Positions 39,580 through 48,903 of a stretch of 52,713 nucleotides of DNA are shown piece after piece. The notes under the pieces were generated by a model, which saw only the letters and a program-made list of their open reading frames with translations, was not told where the DNA came from and did no database searches. Numbering within the stretch: the stretch's first letter is position 1; the number at the start of each line of letters is the position of its first letter. The position numbers were made by a program, and so were the translations under genes. Location of the stretch: the NCBI GenBank assembly GCA_030446015.1, contig JASUSO010000005.1:1-52713 (forward strand), in the 5' to 3' direction. Origin of the DNA: Methanobacteriota archaeon (lineage in GTDB: Archaea > Halobacteriota > Methanomicrobia > Methanomicrobiales > Methanoculleaceae).

Positions 39580-40812
39580 ATGAACGCGATCCACACGATC
39601 GACGACTATGAGCGGCATATCGGGAAAGAGGCCGTAAACCGCATTAAGGCGAAGGCGCGGCCGCTCCGTGACATGCACGTCATGCACATGAACTCCACCT
39701 ACTACGGCGGCGGGGTCTCGCAGATCCTCTCCTCCCTGACCCTCCTGATGAACAGCCTCGGGATACAGACCGGGTGGCGCGTCGTGCACGGCCCGCCGGA
39801 CTTCTTCAGCGTGACGAAGAAGTTCCACAACGCCCTCCAGGGTGCGGAGATCAACCTGACCGACCGAAAGAAGGAGATCTACGAGCACGTCATTCACGAG
39901 AACGCCATACGAAACCACCTCGACCACGACGTCGTCGTCATCCACGACCCGCAGCCGCTCCCGCTGATCACCCATTACCGGAAGAAGAGCCCCTGGATAT
40001 GGCGCTGCCACCTCGACCTCACCGCCCCGAACCGGGAAGTCTGGAACTACCTCCTCCCGTTCATCGAGCGCTACGATGCCGTCATCCTCTCCTGCGGGGA
40101 CTACAGGCTGGATCTCAGAAGACCGCAGGTCTTCTTCACGCCCGGGATCGACCCCTTCTCCATCGTGAACAAGGACCTCCCCGAGAGCGCCATCGACGAG
40201 CGGCTTGAGCATTACGGCATCCCGACCGACCTCCCGCTCGTCGTGCAGATCTCCCGGTTCGACCACTGGAAGGACCCCGAAGGGGTCATCCGGGCGTTTG
40301 AGAAGGCGAGGAAGAAGGAGGAGTGCACCCTGGTCCTCGTCGGGAACGTCGCGACCGACGACCCGGAGGGGGCGGCGGTCTACCGGTCGCTCCTCGCCCA
40401 TCGTAACGAGCGGATCATCGTCCTCAGTGTCCAGGACGGAGCGCTCGTGAACGCGCTCCAGCGGCGGGCGGCGGTCGTCCTGCAGAAGTCCATCCGCGAA
40501 GGGTTCGGGCTGACGGTCTCGGAGGCGATGTGGAAGGGCGCGGCGGTGATCGGCGGGAACGTCGGCGGTATCCGCCATCAGATCGAGGACGGAAAGAGCG
40601 GGTTTCTGGTCTCGTCCATTGACGAGGCGGCGGAGAGGATCGTCCGGCTCCTCCGGGACCCCGATCTCCGCGAGCGGATGGGGAACGCGGCGCGCGAACG
40701 GGTGCGGGAGAACTTCCTCTTCACCCGCACCGTCGAGCAGTACCTCGACCTGATCGGCTCGTTCGAGCCGGAGTTTCGGCTGAAGGGGGATCTGGGGGCA
40801 TCCTGTCGGTGA
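39580..40812 (+). CDS. treT: Trehalose glycosyltransferring synthase-like glycosyltransferase (GT4)
   Basis: 410 residues, GT-B fold. N-terminal MHMNSTYYGGGVSQILSSL is typical of TreT, as is IHDPQPLPLI. The donor-site motif EGFGLTVSEAMWKGAAVIG (about 308-326) has the GT4 E-x7-E arrangement. TreT makes trehalose from NDP-glucose and glucose; methanogens use compatible solutes for osmoprotection. The start ATG at 39580 is preceded by a G-rich SD. Substrate is inferred from family. Confidence 0.85.
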   Translation: MNAIHTIDDYERHIGKEAVNRIKAKARPLRDMHVMHMNSTYYGGGVSQILSSLTLLMNSLGIQTGWRVVHGPPDFFSVTKKFHNALQGAEINLTDRKKEIYEHVIHENAIRNHLDHDVVVIHDPQPLPLITHYRKKSPWIWRCHLDLTAPNREVWNYLLPFIERYDAVILSCGDYRLDLRRPQVFFTPGIDPFSIVNKDLPESAIDERLEHYGIPTDLPLVVQISRFDHWKDPEGVIRAFEKARKKEECTLVLVGNVATDDPEGAAVYRSLLAHRNERIIVLSVQDGALVNALQRRAAVVLQKSIREGFGLTVSEAMWKGAAVIGGNVGGIRHQIEDGKSGFLVSSIDEAAERIVRLLRDPDLRERMGNAARERVRENFLFTRTVEQYLDLIGSFEPEFRLKGDLGASCR

Positions 40813-40843
40813 TCCGCCGGCAGGATGGGGTCGGCCATCCCCC

Positions 40844-41293
40844 TCACTCTTTCAGCCTCCCGTTGTTGTAGTCGTCAAGATATTCGGCGAGTTCGACGAA
40901 CCGCTTCCGGAGCGGGTCGTTGCCCTTTAACTTCCCGATGTCTGCCGGTGTGTATTCTGCGAAGAGTGCTCCGGCCTCATCGATCTGCTCATATGACGCC
41001 CAGTTGCCGTTGTACATGTTCAGCACGGCCGCGATATACTGGTGGGCCAGGATGTAGTAGGCGTTGCCGCCTTTCGGCGATGTCTGCAGGACCGTCATCC
41101 AGTCCTGGCCGGAGTAGAAGAAGTTATCTTCGTATTTCACGAGGTCCCGCAGGTTCTCGAACGGAGCGGGCCAGTCCTCCGGGTGGTTCTTCCAGTAACC
41201 CTGCGTGTGCGGGTCATACGTCTCCCACGCGGCCGCGGGTGCGGTGCACACACAGAGCGCGATGATCAATCCAACTATCAGATACGTTCGCAC
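40844..41293 (-). CDS. Small exported protein of unknown function
   Basis: 149 residues from a GTG that follows the SD-like GAGGTGA. A signal peptide (TYLIVGLIIALCVCTAPAAA) is followed by WETYDPHTQGYWKNHPEDWP; the GYWKNHP motif recurs in secreted proteins of several phyla, function unknown. The rest is helical with many aromatic residues. There is no anchor, so it is probably released or cell-wall associated. A longer in-frame start at 41374 is unlikely because it would bury the signal peptide. Confidence 0.65.
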   Translation of the reverse strand: MRTYLIVGLIIALCVCTAPAAAWETYDPHTQGYWKNHPEDWPAPFENLRDLVKYEDNFFYSGQDWMTVLQTSPKGGNAYYILAHQYIAAVLNMYNGNWASYEQIDEAGALFAEYTPADIGKLKGNDPLRKRFVELAEYLDDYNNGRLKE

Positions 41294-41753
41294 GTACGTC
41301 ACCTCGTTCTGGGTATCGGCGACATCCGGCCCGGAGCCCCGGCTCGTCCGGGTCCGGGCTACGCGAAGGCTCAAAACGAGTACGACCGTTCATGCAAGCC
41401 GGCACTTCCGTGTACAGAGCGTCTGCCCCTTCCCCCCAACCCGGGCGCGGACTCCTCGCGGGATGCCGGCCGAGTCTTGGGTAGTCTCGTATATATAACT
41501 TTCTAATGCCCCGGGCTCCTCTGGTGATTGTATATGTAATATATAATCCACACAATAATTTTCCGGGCCGGCCGCGGTATGAGAGGATGGAACACTCCGG
41601 TCGCGAGACGGACATCGCGCACGGCTGCAGGAGAGTCAAGCCACGCGCCGCAGGTTCTGCCGGGACTACAATCGCCGAAACCCGGCAGTCTCCCGCCGCC
41701 GGAAATCCGAGCCTTTTTCTGCATGCGGAGACGACCACTTATCCGTGACTCCA
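41294..41753. other. Long intergenic region with several AT-rich boxes
   Basis: GTATATATAAC near 41490 and TGTATATGTAATATATAATCC near 41529-41549 are promoter-like boxes without a convincing gene start behind them. An 8-bp hairpin CTGCCGGG/CCCGGCAG spans about 41657-41688 with a 16-nt loop. CTTTTT near 41713 could direct a near-leaderless cofE mRNA. Open frames here (for example 41506-41748) look like chance. Confidence 0.4.
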
Positions 41754-42503
41754 ATGGATATCCAGGTAATCGGTGTCCGGAACCTTCCCCTGATCCAGCG
41801 AGGAGACGATCTTCCCGCCCTGATCTGCGAACAGATCGCGTTCGAGGACGGAGACATCCTAACCGTCGCCTCGTCCGTCTACTCGAAGGCAAAGGGCTTC
41901 ACCCGCGAGCTCGCCTCCATCGTCCCCGGTGCGGACGCCGTGCGGATCGCGGCAAAGACGAAGGAAGACCCCCGGTTCGTCCAGGCGGTCCTGGACTCGT
42001 CCGCCGAGATCCTGCTCGAATACCCGTTCATCCTCTCTGAGGTGCCGTCCGGCCATGTCGGCGTCCGGGCGGGCGTCGACCACAGCAACGTCGAGGACGG
42101 CCGGATCATCATCCTCCCGCCCGACCCCATGAGGGCCGCCGCCGAGGTCCGGGACGCCATCCGCCGCATCACCGGCAAAGACGTCCGGGTGATCATCACC
42201 GACACCTGCGGGCGGGCGTTCCGGCGCGGCCAGACCGGCATCGCCATCGGGTGGGCGGGAATGACGGCCATCGACGACTACCGGGGCGACACCGACCTCT
42301 TCGGCCACGTCCTCGAGATCACCGAAGAAGCGGTCGTCGACGAGATCGCGGCCTTCGCGAACTTCGTCATGGGCGAGAGCCACCAGGGTGTGCCCGCGGT
42401 GGTCTTCAGGAACTGCCGGGCGTGGAAGGGACACGACCAGGTCTACTTCACGCCGAAAGAAGACATCATCAGGGCCGCATTGAAGGAGAACAAAAAGGAT
42501 TAG
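41754..42503 (+). CDS. cofE: Coenzyme F420-0:L-glutamate ligase
   Basis: 249 residues. The N-terminal IQVIGVRNLPLIQRGDDL and the segments ASSVYSKAKGFTRELASI, TDTCGRAFRRGQTGIAIGWAG and DDYRGDTDLFGHVLEITEEA are the CofE/FbiB signature. It adds L-glutamates to F420-0 using GTP, giving the gamma-linked tail of the hydride carrier used in methanogenesis. ATG at 41754 is chosen; an in-frame GTG at 41745 is possible. Its stop overlaps the end of the convergent Sec61-beta gene. Confidence 0.94.
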   Translation: MDIQVIGVRNLPLIQRGDDLPALICEQIAFEDGDILTVASSVYSKAKGFTRELASIVPGADAVRIAAKTKEDPRFVQAVLDSSAEILLEYPFILSEVPSGHVGVRAGVDHSNVEDGRIIILPPDPMRAAAEVRDAIRRITGKDVRVIITDTCGRAFRRGQTGIAIGWAGMTAIDDYRGDTDLFGHVLEITEEAVVDEIAAFANFVMGESHQGVPAVVFRNCRAWKGHDQVYFTPKEDIIRAALKENKKD

Positions 42504-42658
42504 AAGAGGGCATTGAGAATGAAGACTGCCACTCCGATCACGGCGGTAAACACGACAACGGTCTTCGGGTCGATGTGGATGGCCCGGTGATCGTCACTGT
42601 CGTAGTAGTTGACCAGGCCGGCAGAGGAGACCAGTCTTCCGCCAGATTTCTTCGCCAT
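42500..42658 (-). CDS. Preprotein translocase subunit Sec61-beta (SecG/SecBeta)
   Basis: 52 residues: a basic, Gly/Ser-rich N-terminus (MAKKSGGRLVSSAGLVNYYD) followed by IHIDPKTVVVFTAVIGVAVF, one C-terminal membrane helix. This is the archaeal Sec61-beta pattern. It is the small tail-anchored subunit of the SecYEbeta channel. The start is leaderless if the TATA at 42679-42689 is used. Convergent with cofE, stops overlapping by 2 nt. Confidence 0.9.
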   Translation of the reverse strand: MAKKSGGRLVSSAGLVNYYDSDDHRAIHIDPKTVVVFTAVIGVAVFILNALF

Positions 42659-42678
42659 ACCAAAATATTCTCCCTTGC

Positions 42679-42689
42679 AATATATAAAA
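42679..42689. promoter_or_regulatory. Shared TATA box between Sec61-beta and amidohydrolase genes
   Basis: AATATATAAAA, nearly symmetric, lies about 25 nt from the Sec61-beta ATG (42658, minus) and about 20 nt from the amidohydrolase ATG (42703, plus). It could direct both; AGAGGATCT at 42691-42699 gives the plus gene an SD. Confidence 0.5.
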
Positions 42690-42702
42690 CAGAGGATCTA
42701 CC

Positions 42703-43749
42703 ATGCGGGATGCCAACCCCTACGTCGTCACTGGCCGTGCGCTCCTCGGCGAGGACCTTCAGGAAGAAGACGTCACCGTCACCGTCACGGGGGGGGTCGT
42801 CACCTCGATCGAGCCCGCCTCCCGGAGACCTGAGAGGTGGATCGTGCCCGCCTTCTTCAACGCCCACACGCACCTCGGCGACACCGTCGCGATGGACGTC
42901 CCCGCCCGGGGCAGCCTTGCCGACCTCGTCAAACCCCCGAACGGCTTAAAGCACAGGATCCTCGCGGCGACCCCGCGAGACGAACTCGTCCGGGGGATGC
43001 GCGCGAGCATCGCGACGATGCTTGCCACCGGGACGACCGGGTTTGCCGACTTCCGCGAGGGAGGAGCCCCGGGCGTTGCGGCGCTCCGTGAAGCGGCGGC
43101 CGGGCTCGATTGCCGCCCGGTCATCCTCGGCCGCGAAGGCGGGGAGGCGGTGAGCGACGGCGCGGGCATCAGCAGCGCTCGCGACGTGTCAAACGCCGAA
43201 GAGATCGTCAGGAACGCCCGGGCCGCGGGGAAACTCGTCGCGTTCCATGCCGGGGAGAGAACCCCGAACGACGTCGACGACGCGCTCGCGTTTGAGCCCG
43301 ACCTGCTCGTCCACTGCACCCACGCGACGGACGCACAACTCCGTCGGATCGTCGATATGGGTATCCCGGTCGTCGTCTGCCCGCGATCGAACTGGCTGCT
43401 CGGGGTCGCGTCATCGGCGGCCCACCCGCCCATTGAGCGCATCCTCGAACTCGGGGGTACGTTCTACCTCGGGACGGACAACGTGATGTTCGTCCAACCC
43501 GACATGCTCCGGGAGATGTCCTTTACCGCGACCGTGTACCGCGCGCGCCCTGACGAGATCCTACGCGCCGCCGTCGCGGGAGCCCGGCTGGCAGGGGTGT
43601 CGGGGTACCTTGAGGAAGGGCAGAAAGCAAATTTCCTGGTCGTAGATCCGTCAGAAAACAACATTTCTTTCAGCAGAGATGTCACGACAACCATCGTGAA
43701 ACGGCTGGATTCTTCATCTATTTGCCAAACAGTTTTAACCCTGCAATAG
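42703..43749 (+). CDS. Amidohydrolase, cytosine deaminase/chlorohydrolase family
   Basis: 348 residues, TIM-barrel metal hydrolase. Metal and catalytic residues are visible: AFFNAHTHLGD (about 49-59), AFHAGERTPND, LVHCTHATD and YLGTDNVMF. The small C-terminal beta sandwich ends EEGQKANFLVVDPSEN. It may deaminate a nucleobase or related cyclic amine; the substrate cannot be named. Shorter than typical S-adenosylhomocysteine deaminases of methanogens. Confidence 0.82.
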   Translation: MRDANPYVVTGRALLGEDLQEEDVTVTVTGGVVTSIEPASRRPERWIVPAFFNAHTHLGDTVAMDVPARGSLADLVKPPNGLKHRILAATPRDELVRGMRASIATMLATGTTGFADFREGGAPGVAALREAAAGLDCRPVILGREGGEAVSDGAGISSARDVSNAEEIVRNARAAGKLVAFHAGERTPNDVDDALAFEPDLLVHCTHATDAQLRRIVDMGIPVVVCPRSNWLLGVASSAAHPPIERILELGGTFYLGTDNVMFVQPDMLREMSFTATVYRARPDEILRAAVAGARLAGVSGYLEEGQKANFLVVDPSENNISFSRDVTTTIVKRLDSSSICQTVLTLQ

Positions 43750-43756
43750 AAACCAG

Positions 43757-43763
43757 ATAAAAA
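43757..43763 (+). promoter_or_regulatory. TATA box of the USP gene
   Basis: ATAAAAA about 26 nt before the ATG at 43786, predicting a leaderless transcript and choosing this ATG over the in-frame GTG at 43777. Confidence 0.5.
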
Positions 43764-43785
43764 GTATCTGTTCTGCGTGGTGTGT

Positions 43786-44214
43786 ATGTTCCGTAAGATA
43801 CTCGTTGCTATAGACGGCTCCGAACCGGCCAACCGGGCAATGGACGTCGCCCTCGATGAGGCAGGTCTCTGGAAAGCCGAAGTTCACGTTGTATATGTGG
43901 TCGAATCCGGGCTATTTTCTTCCCTTCCCATGGACAGCACACTCGAGATCATCTACAGTGTTTTGCAGAAAGAGGGAGAGGAGATTCTTGAAGCAGCTCG
44001 TAAGAAAGCGAATGCGGCGGGCATTTCGCTCTTCACGCACCTCCGGCAGGGGCACGCGGGCTCCCAGATCATCGCCCTTGCCGAAGAGCTGGGCGCCGAT
44101 CTCATCCTTCTCGGCTCCTACGGCAAGAGCGGTGTCGACCGCCTCCTGCTCGGGAGCGTGACCGACTACGTGGTGCAAAACAGTCCCATTACAACAACGG
44201 TGGTGAGATCATAA
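43786..44214 (+). CDS. Universal stress protein (UspA family)
   Basis: 142 residues. N-terminal FRKILVAIDGSEPANRAMDVAL and C-terminal GADLILLGSYGKSGVDRLLLGSV contain the ATP-binding G-x2-G-x9-G(S/T) motif of ATP-binding Usp proteins. Cytoplasmic dimer expected. It lies 14 nt upstream of the CBS gene and is probably co-transcribed; both bind adenine nucleotides. Confidence 0.9.
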   Translation: MFRKILVAIDGSEPANRAMDVALDEAGLWKAEVHVVYVVESGLFSSLPMDSTLEIIYSVLQKEGEEILEAARKKANAAGISLFTHLRQGHAGSQIIALAEELGADLILLGSYGKSGVDRLLLGSVTDYVVQNSPITTTVVRS

Positions 44215-44228
44215 CCTCTCCGCAGCAG

Positions 44229-45092
44229 ATGCTCGTCCGCGACTTCATGGTGACCGACGTCGTCTGCGTCGAGATCCCCGGAAACCGTGACGATGTCCTG
44301 CGTATCCTGAAGCGCACGGGCATCAGCGGCGTCCCCGTCCTCAAAGACGGCGAGCTCGTCGGCATCATCACCAGAAAGGACCTCCTCAGAAAAGCTGAAG
44401 AGACCCAGCTCGGGCTCCTGATGACGCCCGACCCGGTCGTCATCCGGCCGGACGCCCCCATCTCGGAGGCGGCCCAGCTGATGGTGCGCCACAACATCCG
44501 CAGGCTCCCTGTCATGGAGGACGGGACGATGGTCGGGCTGATCAGCGTCGCCGATCTGATTGGCGCCATCGCCCAGCTGCGCATCACCCTCCCGATCAGA
44601 GACAACTACATCAGCAAGACCTACGCCCTCTGGGAGGAGACGCCGCTCTCGCTCGTCGGGAGGATCCTCGAGATCTCCGGCTACGACGCCATCCCCGTCC
44701 TGATGGAGGACGGCACGCTCACCGGGATCATATCGGAGCGGGACCTCATCCGGCACTCCCGCATCGAGGACGGTGTCGAGGTCAGCGACTTCTCGAACGG
44801 CACGGACGACGACGAGTGGACGTGGGAGAGCATCCGGGACATGCACACCATCAGTTACGGCATCTCCCGGATCCAGCTCCTCCCGATCCCCGTGAAGAAC
44901 GCGATGGTCAAGAACGTCCTCTCCGTCCCCCTGAACGCCGAAGTCAGCGAATGCGCACTCAAGATGCGGCGGGCCCGGGTCGACCAGCTCCCGGTGGTCA
45001 ACGGGAACAAGCGGCTTGTCGCCATGCTCTTTGACCGCGAGTTGATCAAGGTACTGCTGCCCGACCAGCAGCAGGCCCTGCGAAAGAATTAA
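44229..45092 (+). CDS. Four-CBS-domain protein
   Basis: 287 residues made of two CBS pairs. Typical endings occur at GVPVLKDGELVGIITRKDLL, LPVMEDGTMVGLISVADLI, IPVLMEDGTLTGIISERDLI and LPVVNGNKRLVAMLFDRELI. CBS pairs bind adenosine nucleotides; no effector domain is attached, so it likely regulates a partner. An acidic linker (DFSNGTDDDEWTW) separates the third and fourth domains. It follows the USP gene. Confidence 0.9.
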   Translation: MLVRDFMVTDVVCVEIPGNRDDVLRILKRTGISGVPVLKDGELVGIITRKDLLRKAEETQLGLLMTPDPVVIRPDAPISEAAQLMVRHNIRRLPVMEDGTMVGLISVADLIGAIAQLRITLPIRDNYISKTYALWEETPLSLVGRILEISGYDAIPVLMEDGTLTGIISERDLIRHSRIEDGVEVSDFSNGTDDDEWTWESIRDMHTISYGISRIQLLPIPVKNAMVKNVLSVPLNAEVSECALKMRRARVDQLPVVNGNKRLVAMLFDRELIKVLLPDQQQALRKN

Positions 45093-45237
45093 GGGGCAAC
45101 ATTCATATAATATACTGGTGCCTATCCCTGCCGTGCCGTGACCAGGTACGGCGATAAATTTATGTTTTATGATATCGCTATACGCTTAACCGCTTTTGAG
45201 CGAGATAAAGCGTTTTAATGGTTTTAGGGGTGCTTCA
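45093..45237. promoter_or_regulatory. Promoter region and hairpin upstream of psmB
   Basis: CATATAATATAC near 45105-45116 is AT-rich and could mark a promoter. GCCGTGCC (about 45133-45140) pairs with GGTACGGC (about 45146-45153; one G-T) around a short loop. A TTTATGTTTTATGAT box lies near 45158-45172, giving a leader of about 45 nt. Confidence 0.4.
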
Positions 45238-45882
45238 ATGCTTGATACTTCCCAACAGATTATGAAAGGTACAACTACCGTAGGACTGGTCTTCGACGGC
45301 GGCGTGGTGCTCGCAACGGAGATGCGGGCGACGATGGGGAATATGATCGCAAGCAAGCGTGCGAAGAAGATCTACCGGATCACGCCGAGAATCGGCCTCA
45401 CGACCGCCGGCGGCGTCGGCGACGCACAGCAGCTCGTCCGGATCATGCAGGTCGAGTGCAACCTCTTTGAGATGCGCCGCGGCAAGACGATGTCTGTCGG
45501 TGCCGCGTCGACCCTGCTCTCGAACTACTTAAACCAGAACCGCTACTATCCTTACTACGTCCAGCTCCTGATGGGCGGGTTCGACGACGAGGGGCCGAGC
45601 GTCTACTCCGTCGACGCCATGGGCGGGGCGACCAAGGAAGAGGATATCGTCGCCACCGGCTCGGGGTCACCGTTCGCCTACGGTGTGCTCGAGGACCAGT
45701 ATCGCCCCGACATGAAGGAGGACGAGGCGAAGGATCTCGCCGTCCGTGCCGTCAGATCGGCGATGCGCCGTGATTCCGCATCCGGCGAGGATATCATGGT
45801 GGTCGTGATCACGAAGGACAAATACGAAGAACACATCGAGAGCGGGTTGCAGAGACCGTCGGCAGCCCGTTCAACCCCCTGA
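45238..45882 (+). CDS. psmB: Proteasome beta subunit
   Basis: 214 residues. The short propeptide [11 protein letters not shown] is cleaved before T12 in KG-TTTVGL, giving the N-terminal catalytic threonine. D28-like and K44-like residues lie in [30 protein letters not shown] and the SGED end are typical. It forms the proteolytic inner rings of the 20S proteasome. The upstream in-frame TTG at 45196 is unlikely. It is followed by fttA after 20 nt, an arrangement common in archaea. Confidence 0.95.
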   Translation: MLDTSQQIMKGTTTVGLVFDGGVVLATEMRATMGNMIASKRAKKIYRITPRIGLTTAGGVGDAQQLVRIMQVECNLFEMRRGKTMSVGAASTLLSNYLNQNRYYPYYVQLLMGGFDDEGPSVYSVDAMGGATKEEDIVATGSGSPFAYGVLEDQYRPDMKEDEAKDLAVRAVRSAMRRDSASGEDIMVVVITKDKYEEHIESGLQRPSAARSTP

Positions 45883-45902
45883 TATTTTTTAGGACGATTT
45901 TA

Positions 45903-47795
45903 ATGGTTATTGAAGAGAAACTTCAGGAGCTCAAGGAGCAGATCAACAAGATTGTTCCAAGCGGGATTACCGTCTCAGACGTCGAGTTCGAGGGACCTGA
46001 ACTGGTAATCTACACCGACGATCCGAAACAGTTCGCCGACCAGGCGGATTTGATAAAGATACTGGCACGCGATCTCAGAAAGCGGATCGTCGTGCGCCCG
46101 AACATCCTTGAAGACCCTGAGCGGGCCGCCCAGGAGATCCGTGCGGTCGTGCCGGAGAGCGCGGGGATCACCGATCTCTTCTTCGACCCCGAGACCGGGG
46201 AAGTCCTGATCGAGGCGGAGAAGCCCGGCGTCGTCATCGGCAAGAACGGGATAACCCTCCGCGAGATCACGAAGCTGATCGGCTGGACACCGAAGGTTGT
46301 CCGGACGCCGCCGATCGAGAGCACGACGGTGAAGCAGATCCGCACCTACCTGCGGTCGGTCAAAGACGAACGCAAGGCGTTCCTGCGCAAGATCGGCCGC
46401 CGGATCCACCGCGAGGTCACGAGCAAGGACCAGTGGCTGCGGGTCACCACGCTCGGGTGCTGCCGCGAGGTCGGCCGCGCCGCGTTCCTGATATCGACGC
46501 CGGAGAGCAAGATCCTGGTCGACTGCGGTGAGAAGCCGGGCAACATCGCGAACGGGACGCCGTACCTCTACGTCCCCGAGATCTATCCGCTCGACTCGCT
46601 CGATGCGGTGGTGCTCACCCACGCGCACCTCGACCACTGCGCCCTCGTCCCGCTCCTCTACAAATACGGCTACGAGGGCCCGGTCTACTCGACTCCGCCG
46701 ACGAGAGACCTCTCGACGATGCTCCAGCTCGACTACCTGGACGTCGTCCGGAAGGAGACGGACAAGATCCCCTACACCTCAAACGAGGTGCGGACCTACA
46801 TGAAGCACTCGATCACCCTCAACTACGGCAGCGTGACCGATATCGCCCCCGACGTCAAACTCACCTTCCACAACGCAGGGCATATCCTCGGTTCGGCCAT
46901 CGCGCACTTCCATATCGGTGAGGGGCTCTACAACATCGCGTTCACCGGCGACTTCAACTACCAGAAGACCAGGCTCTTCTCGCCCGCGGTCTCGTCCTTC
47001 CCCCGGCTTGAGGCGCTCTTCATGGAGAGCACCTACGGCGGAGCGAACGATATCCAGCCCCAGAGGAAAGACGCGGAGGAGAAACTCTACGAGACGGTCT
47101 CGACGACGATCAAGCGCGGCGGCAAGGTGATCATCCCCGCGTTCGCCGTGGGCCGGTCGCAGGAGGTCATGCTCGCCCTCGAGGAGGGTATCCGCAAGCA
47201 GAAGATTCCGCCGGTGAAGATCTACCTCGACGGCATGATCAAAGAGGCGACGGCGATCCACACGACCTACCCGGAGTACCTCAACAGCGATCTCCGCAAC
47301 CAGATCTTCCGCGAGGGCTTAAACCCCTTCCTCTCCGAGGCGTTCGTCCAGGTGGACTCGCCGGACCTCCGGGAGAAGGTGATCTCGGGCGACCCCTGCG
47401 TCATCATCACCACGAGCGGTATGTTGAACGGCGGGCCGGTGATGGAGTACCTCAAGGCCCTCGGCCCCGACGAGCGCAACACGCTCGTCTTCGTCGGCTA
47501 CCAGGCGGAAGGGACGCTCGGGCGGCGTATCCAGAAAGGGTGGCGCGAGATCCCGCTCGGCTGGCGCGAGACGATCGTGATCAACCTCGAGATCGCGACG
47601 AGCGACGGGTTCTCCGGTCACTCCGACCGTAAACAGCTGATGAACTACGTCGCTCACCTCCAGCCCCGCCCGGAGAAGATCTTCACCGTCCACGGCGACG
47701 AGAACAAGACCATCGACCTTGCCAGTTCCATCTACAAGCGGCACCGTATCGAGACGCACTCGCCCATGAACCTCGAGACCTACCGCATGATCTAG
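45903..47795 (+). CDS. fttA: KH/metallo-beta-lactamase/beta-CASP nuclease, transcription termination factor FttA (aCPSF1)
   Basis: 630 residues, the usual length. Two N-terminal KH modules (about 1-150, with [16 protein letters not shown]) are followed by the metallo-beta-lactamase core with [29 protein letters not shown] and FTGDFNY. The beta-CASP domain has [22 protein letters not shown] and the final [16 protein letters not shown]. aCPSF1/FttA cleaves nascent RNA and terminates transcription in archaea. It overlaps no gene but abuts psmB upstream and the MFS gene 2 nt downstream. Confidence 0.95.
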   Translation: MVIEEKLQELKEQINKIVPSGITVSDVEFEGPELVIYTDDPKQFADQADLIKILARDLRKRIVVRPNILEDPERAAQEIRAVVPESAGITDLFFDPETGEVLIEAEKPGVVIGKNGITLREITKLIGWTPKVVRTPPIESTTVKQIRTYLRSVKDERKAFLRKIGRRIHREVTSKDQWLRVTTLGCCREVGRAAFLISTPESKILVDCGEKPGNIANGTPYLYVPEIYPLDSLDAVVLTHAHLDHCALVPLLYKYGYEGPVYSTPPTRDLSTMLQLDYLDVVRKETDKIPYTSNEVRTYMKHSITLNYGSVTDIAPDVKLTFHNAGHILGSAIAHFHIGEGLYNIAFTGDFNYQKTRLFSPAVSSFPRLEALFMESTYGGANDIQPQRKDAEEKLYETVSTTIKRGGKVIIPAFAVGRSQEVMLALEEGIRKQKIPPVKIYLDGMIKEATAIHTTYPEYLNSDLRNQIFREGLNPFLSEAFVQVDSPDLREKVISGDPCVIITTSGMLNGGPVMEYLKALGPDERNTLVFVGYQAEGTLGRRIQKGWREIPLGWRETIVINLEIATSDGFSGHSDRKQLMNYVAHLQPRPEKIFTVHGDENKTIDLASSIYKRHRIETHSPMNLETYRMI

Positions 47796-47797
47796 GG

Positions 47798-48865
47798 ATG
47801 CTGCAAAAACTCCCCATCCTCCTCGGGATATTCGTGGTGATGGCGCTCTCGAACGCCGTCGTCCCGGTGCTTCCCGATTTTGCCGAGGGGGCGGCACTGC
47901 AGGGCGTGGTCTACTCTGCATACTTTTTGGGCGCGTTTCTGACGGTGCTGCCGGCGGGGATGGCAAGCGACCGGATCGGGAGCGTGCCCCTCATCCGCGC
48001 CGGGCTCCTCCTGACTCTTGCAAGCGGCGTCCTCATCCTGCTCTTTCCATCAGGGCTCCCGCTCCTCGCCTTCCGGGTCGTCGAGGGGATCGGGGCGGGT
48101 CTCTTCCTCTCTGCGGCGCTCGCGTGGGCGAACTCCCAGGCCCCGGCCGGGCGGCTCAGCGGCTACGTCATGGCGGCCTTAAACCTCGGTCTGGTCGTGG
48201 GGCTCCTCGCGACGGGCTGGCTCGATGCACTCTTCGACAGCCATCTTGCGGGGATCGCGCTCTTCACGGTGCTCGCCGTCCCGGCGGCCGCGATGAGTTT
48301 CATCGTCCGGGAGAGCGAGCGCGTCGGCTTCGCGAAGGCTGACTTTGCCGGGATCGTGCGGAACTACTTCTGGCTCTTTGTTGCGGCGGTCGTCCTCGTG
48401 GGGATGACCGGGGCGGTGGCGGCTGTCTACCCCGAATACACCGGGAACGACTCGTCGGTGATCGCCCTGCAGCTTTCGACGGTCAACATCGCGACCATCG
48501 TTGCCGTTCTCGTCGCCCCCCGGTTCACCTTCCGTCCCGTCCCGGCCATCCGGGCCGCCTCGCTCCTGATGGCAGCGGCGGTCCTGGCGGGCTATGTCAC
48601 GCCCTACGCGCTCCCCGTCATCGGGGCGCTCTCGGGCGTGATCATCGTCGCGACGCTCGCGTTCCTCGCGGAGACGAAGATCGAGCAGGGCGTGATGACC
48701 GGGCTCTTCAACACCGCGTCCTACGCCGGGTTCACGTTCCTCTCCGCGCTTGCCGGGCTGGTTGCCGGGGGGGCCGGGTTCCTGGCTGCATTCGTCCTGC
48801 TGGCCGGGATGGCCGTGGCGGTGGCCGTCCCCATCGGCAGGTGCCGGTGCGAGTACCGCGGGTGA
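47798..48865 (+). CDS. Major facilitator superfamily transporter
   Basis: 355 residues, about ten to twelve helices. The loop 2-3 MFS motif appears as GMASDRIGSVPLIRAGLLL (about 54-72), with a gating repeat GRLSGYVMAALNLGLVVG. It is slightly short for a 12-helix MFS (usual ~400). Substrate unknown. It begins 2 nt after the fttA stop, so it is likely co-transcribed. Confidence 0.8.
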   Translation: MLQKLPILLGIFVVMALSNAVVPVLPDFAEGAALQGVVYSAYFLGAFLTVLPAGMASDRIGSVPLIRAGLLLTLASGVLILLFPSGLPLLAFRVVEGIGAGLFLSAALAWANSQAPAGRLSGYVMAALNLGLVVGLLATGWLDALFDSHLAGIALFTVLAVPAAAMSFIVRESERVGFAKADFAGIVRNYFWLFVAAVVLVGMTGAVAAVYPEYTGNDSSVIALQLSTVNIATIVAVLVAPRFTFRPVPAIRAASLLMAAAVLAGYVTPYALPVIGALSGVIIVATLAFLAETKIEQGVMTGLFNTASYAGFTFLSALAGLVAGGAGFLAAFVLLAGMAVAVAVPIGRCRCEYRG

Positions 48866-48903
48866 CGGAGCGCATATTACCCCGACCATCCATAGGATCA
48901 CCT

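Noticed and set aside
41506-41748. 80-codon plus-strand frame before cofE
   Set aside because: No SD, no recognisable domain, Arg/Pro-rich composition typical of chance frames in GC-rich DNA.
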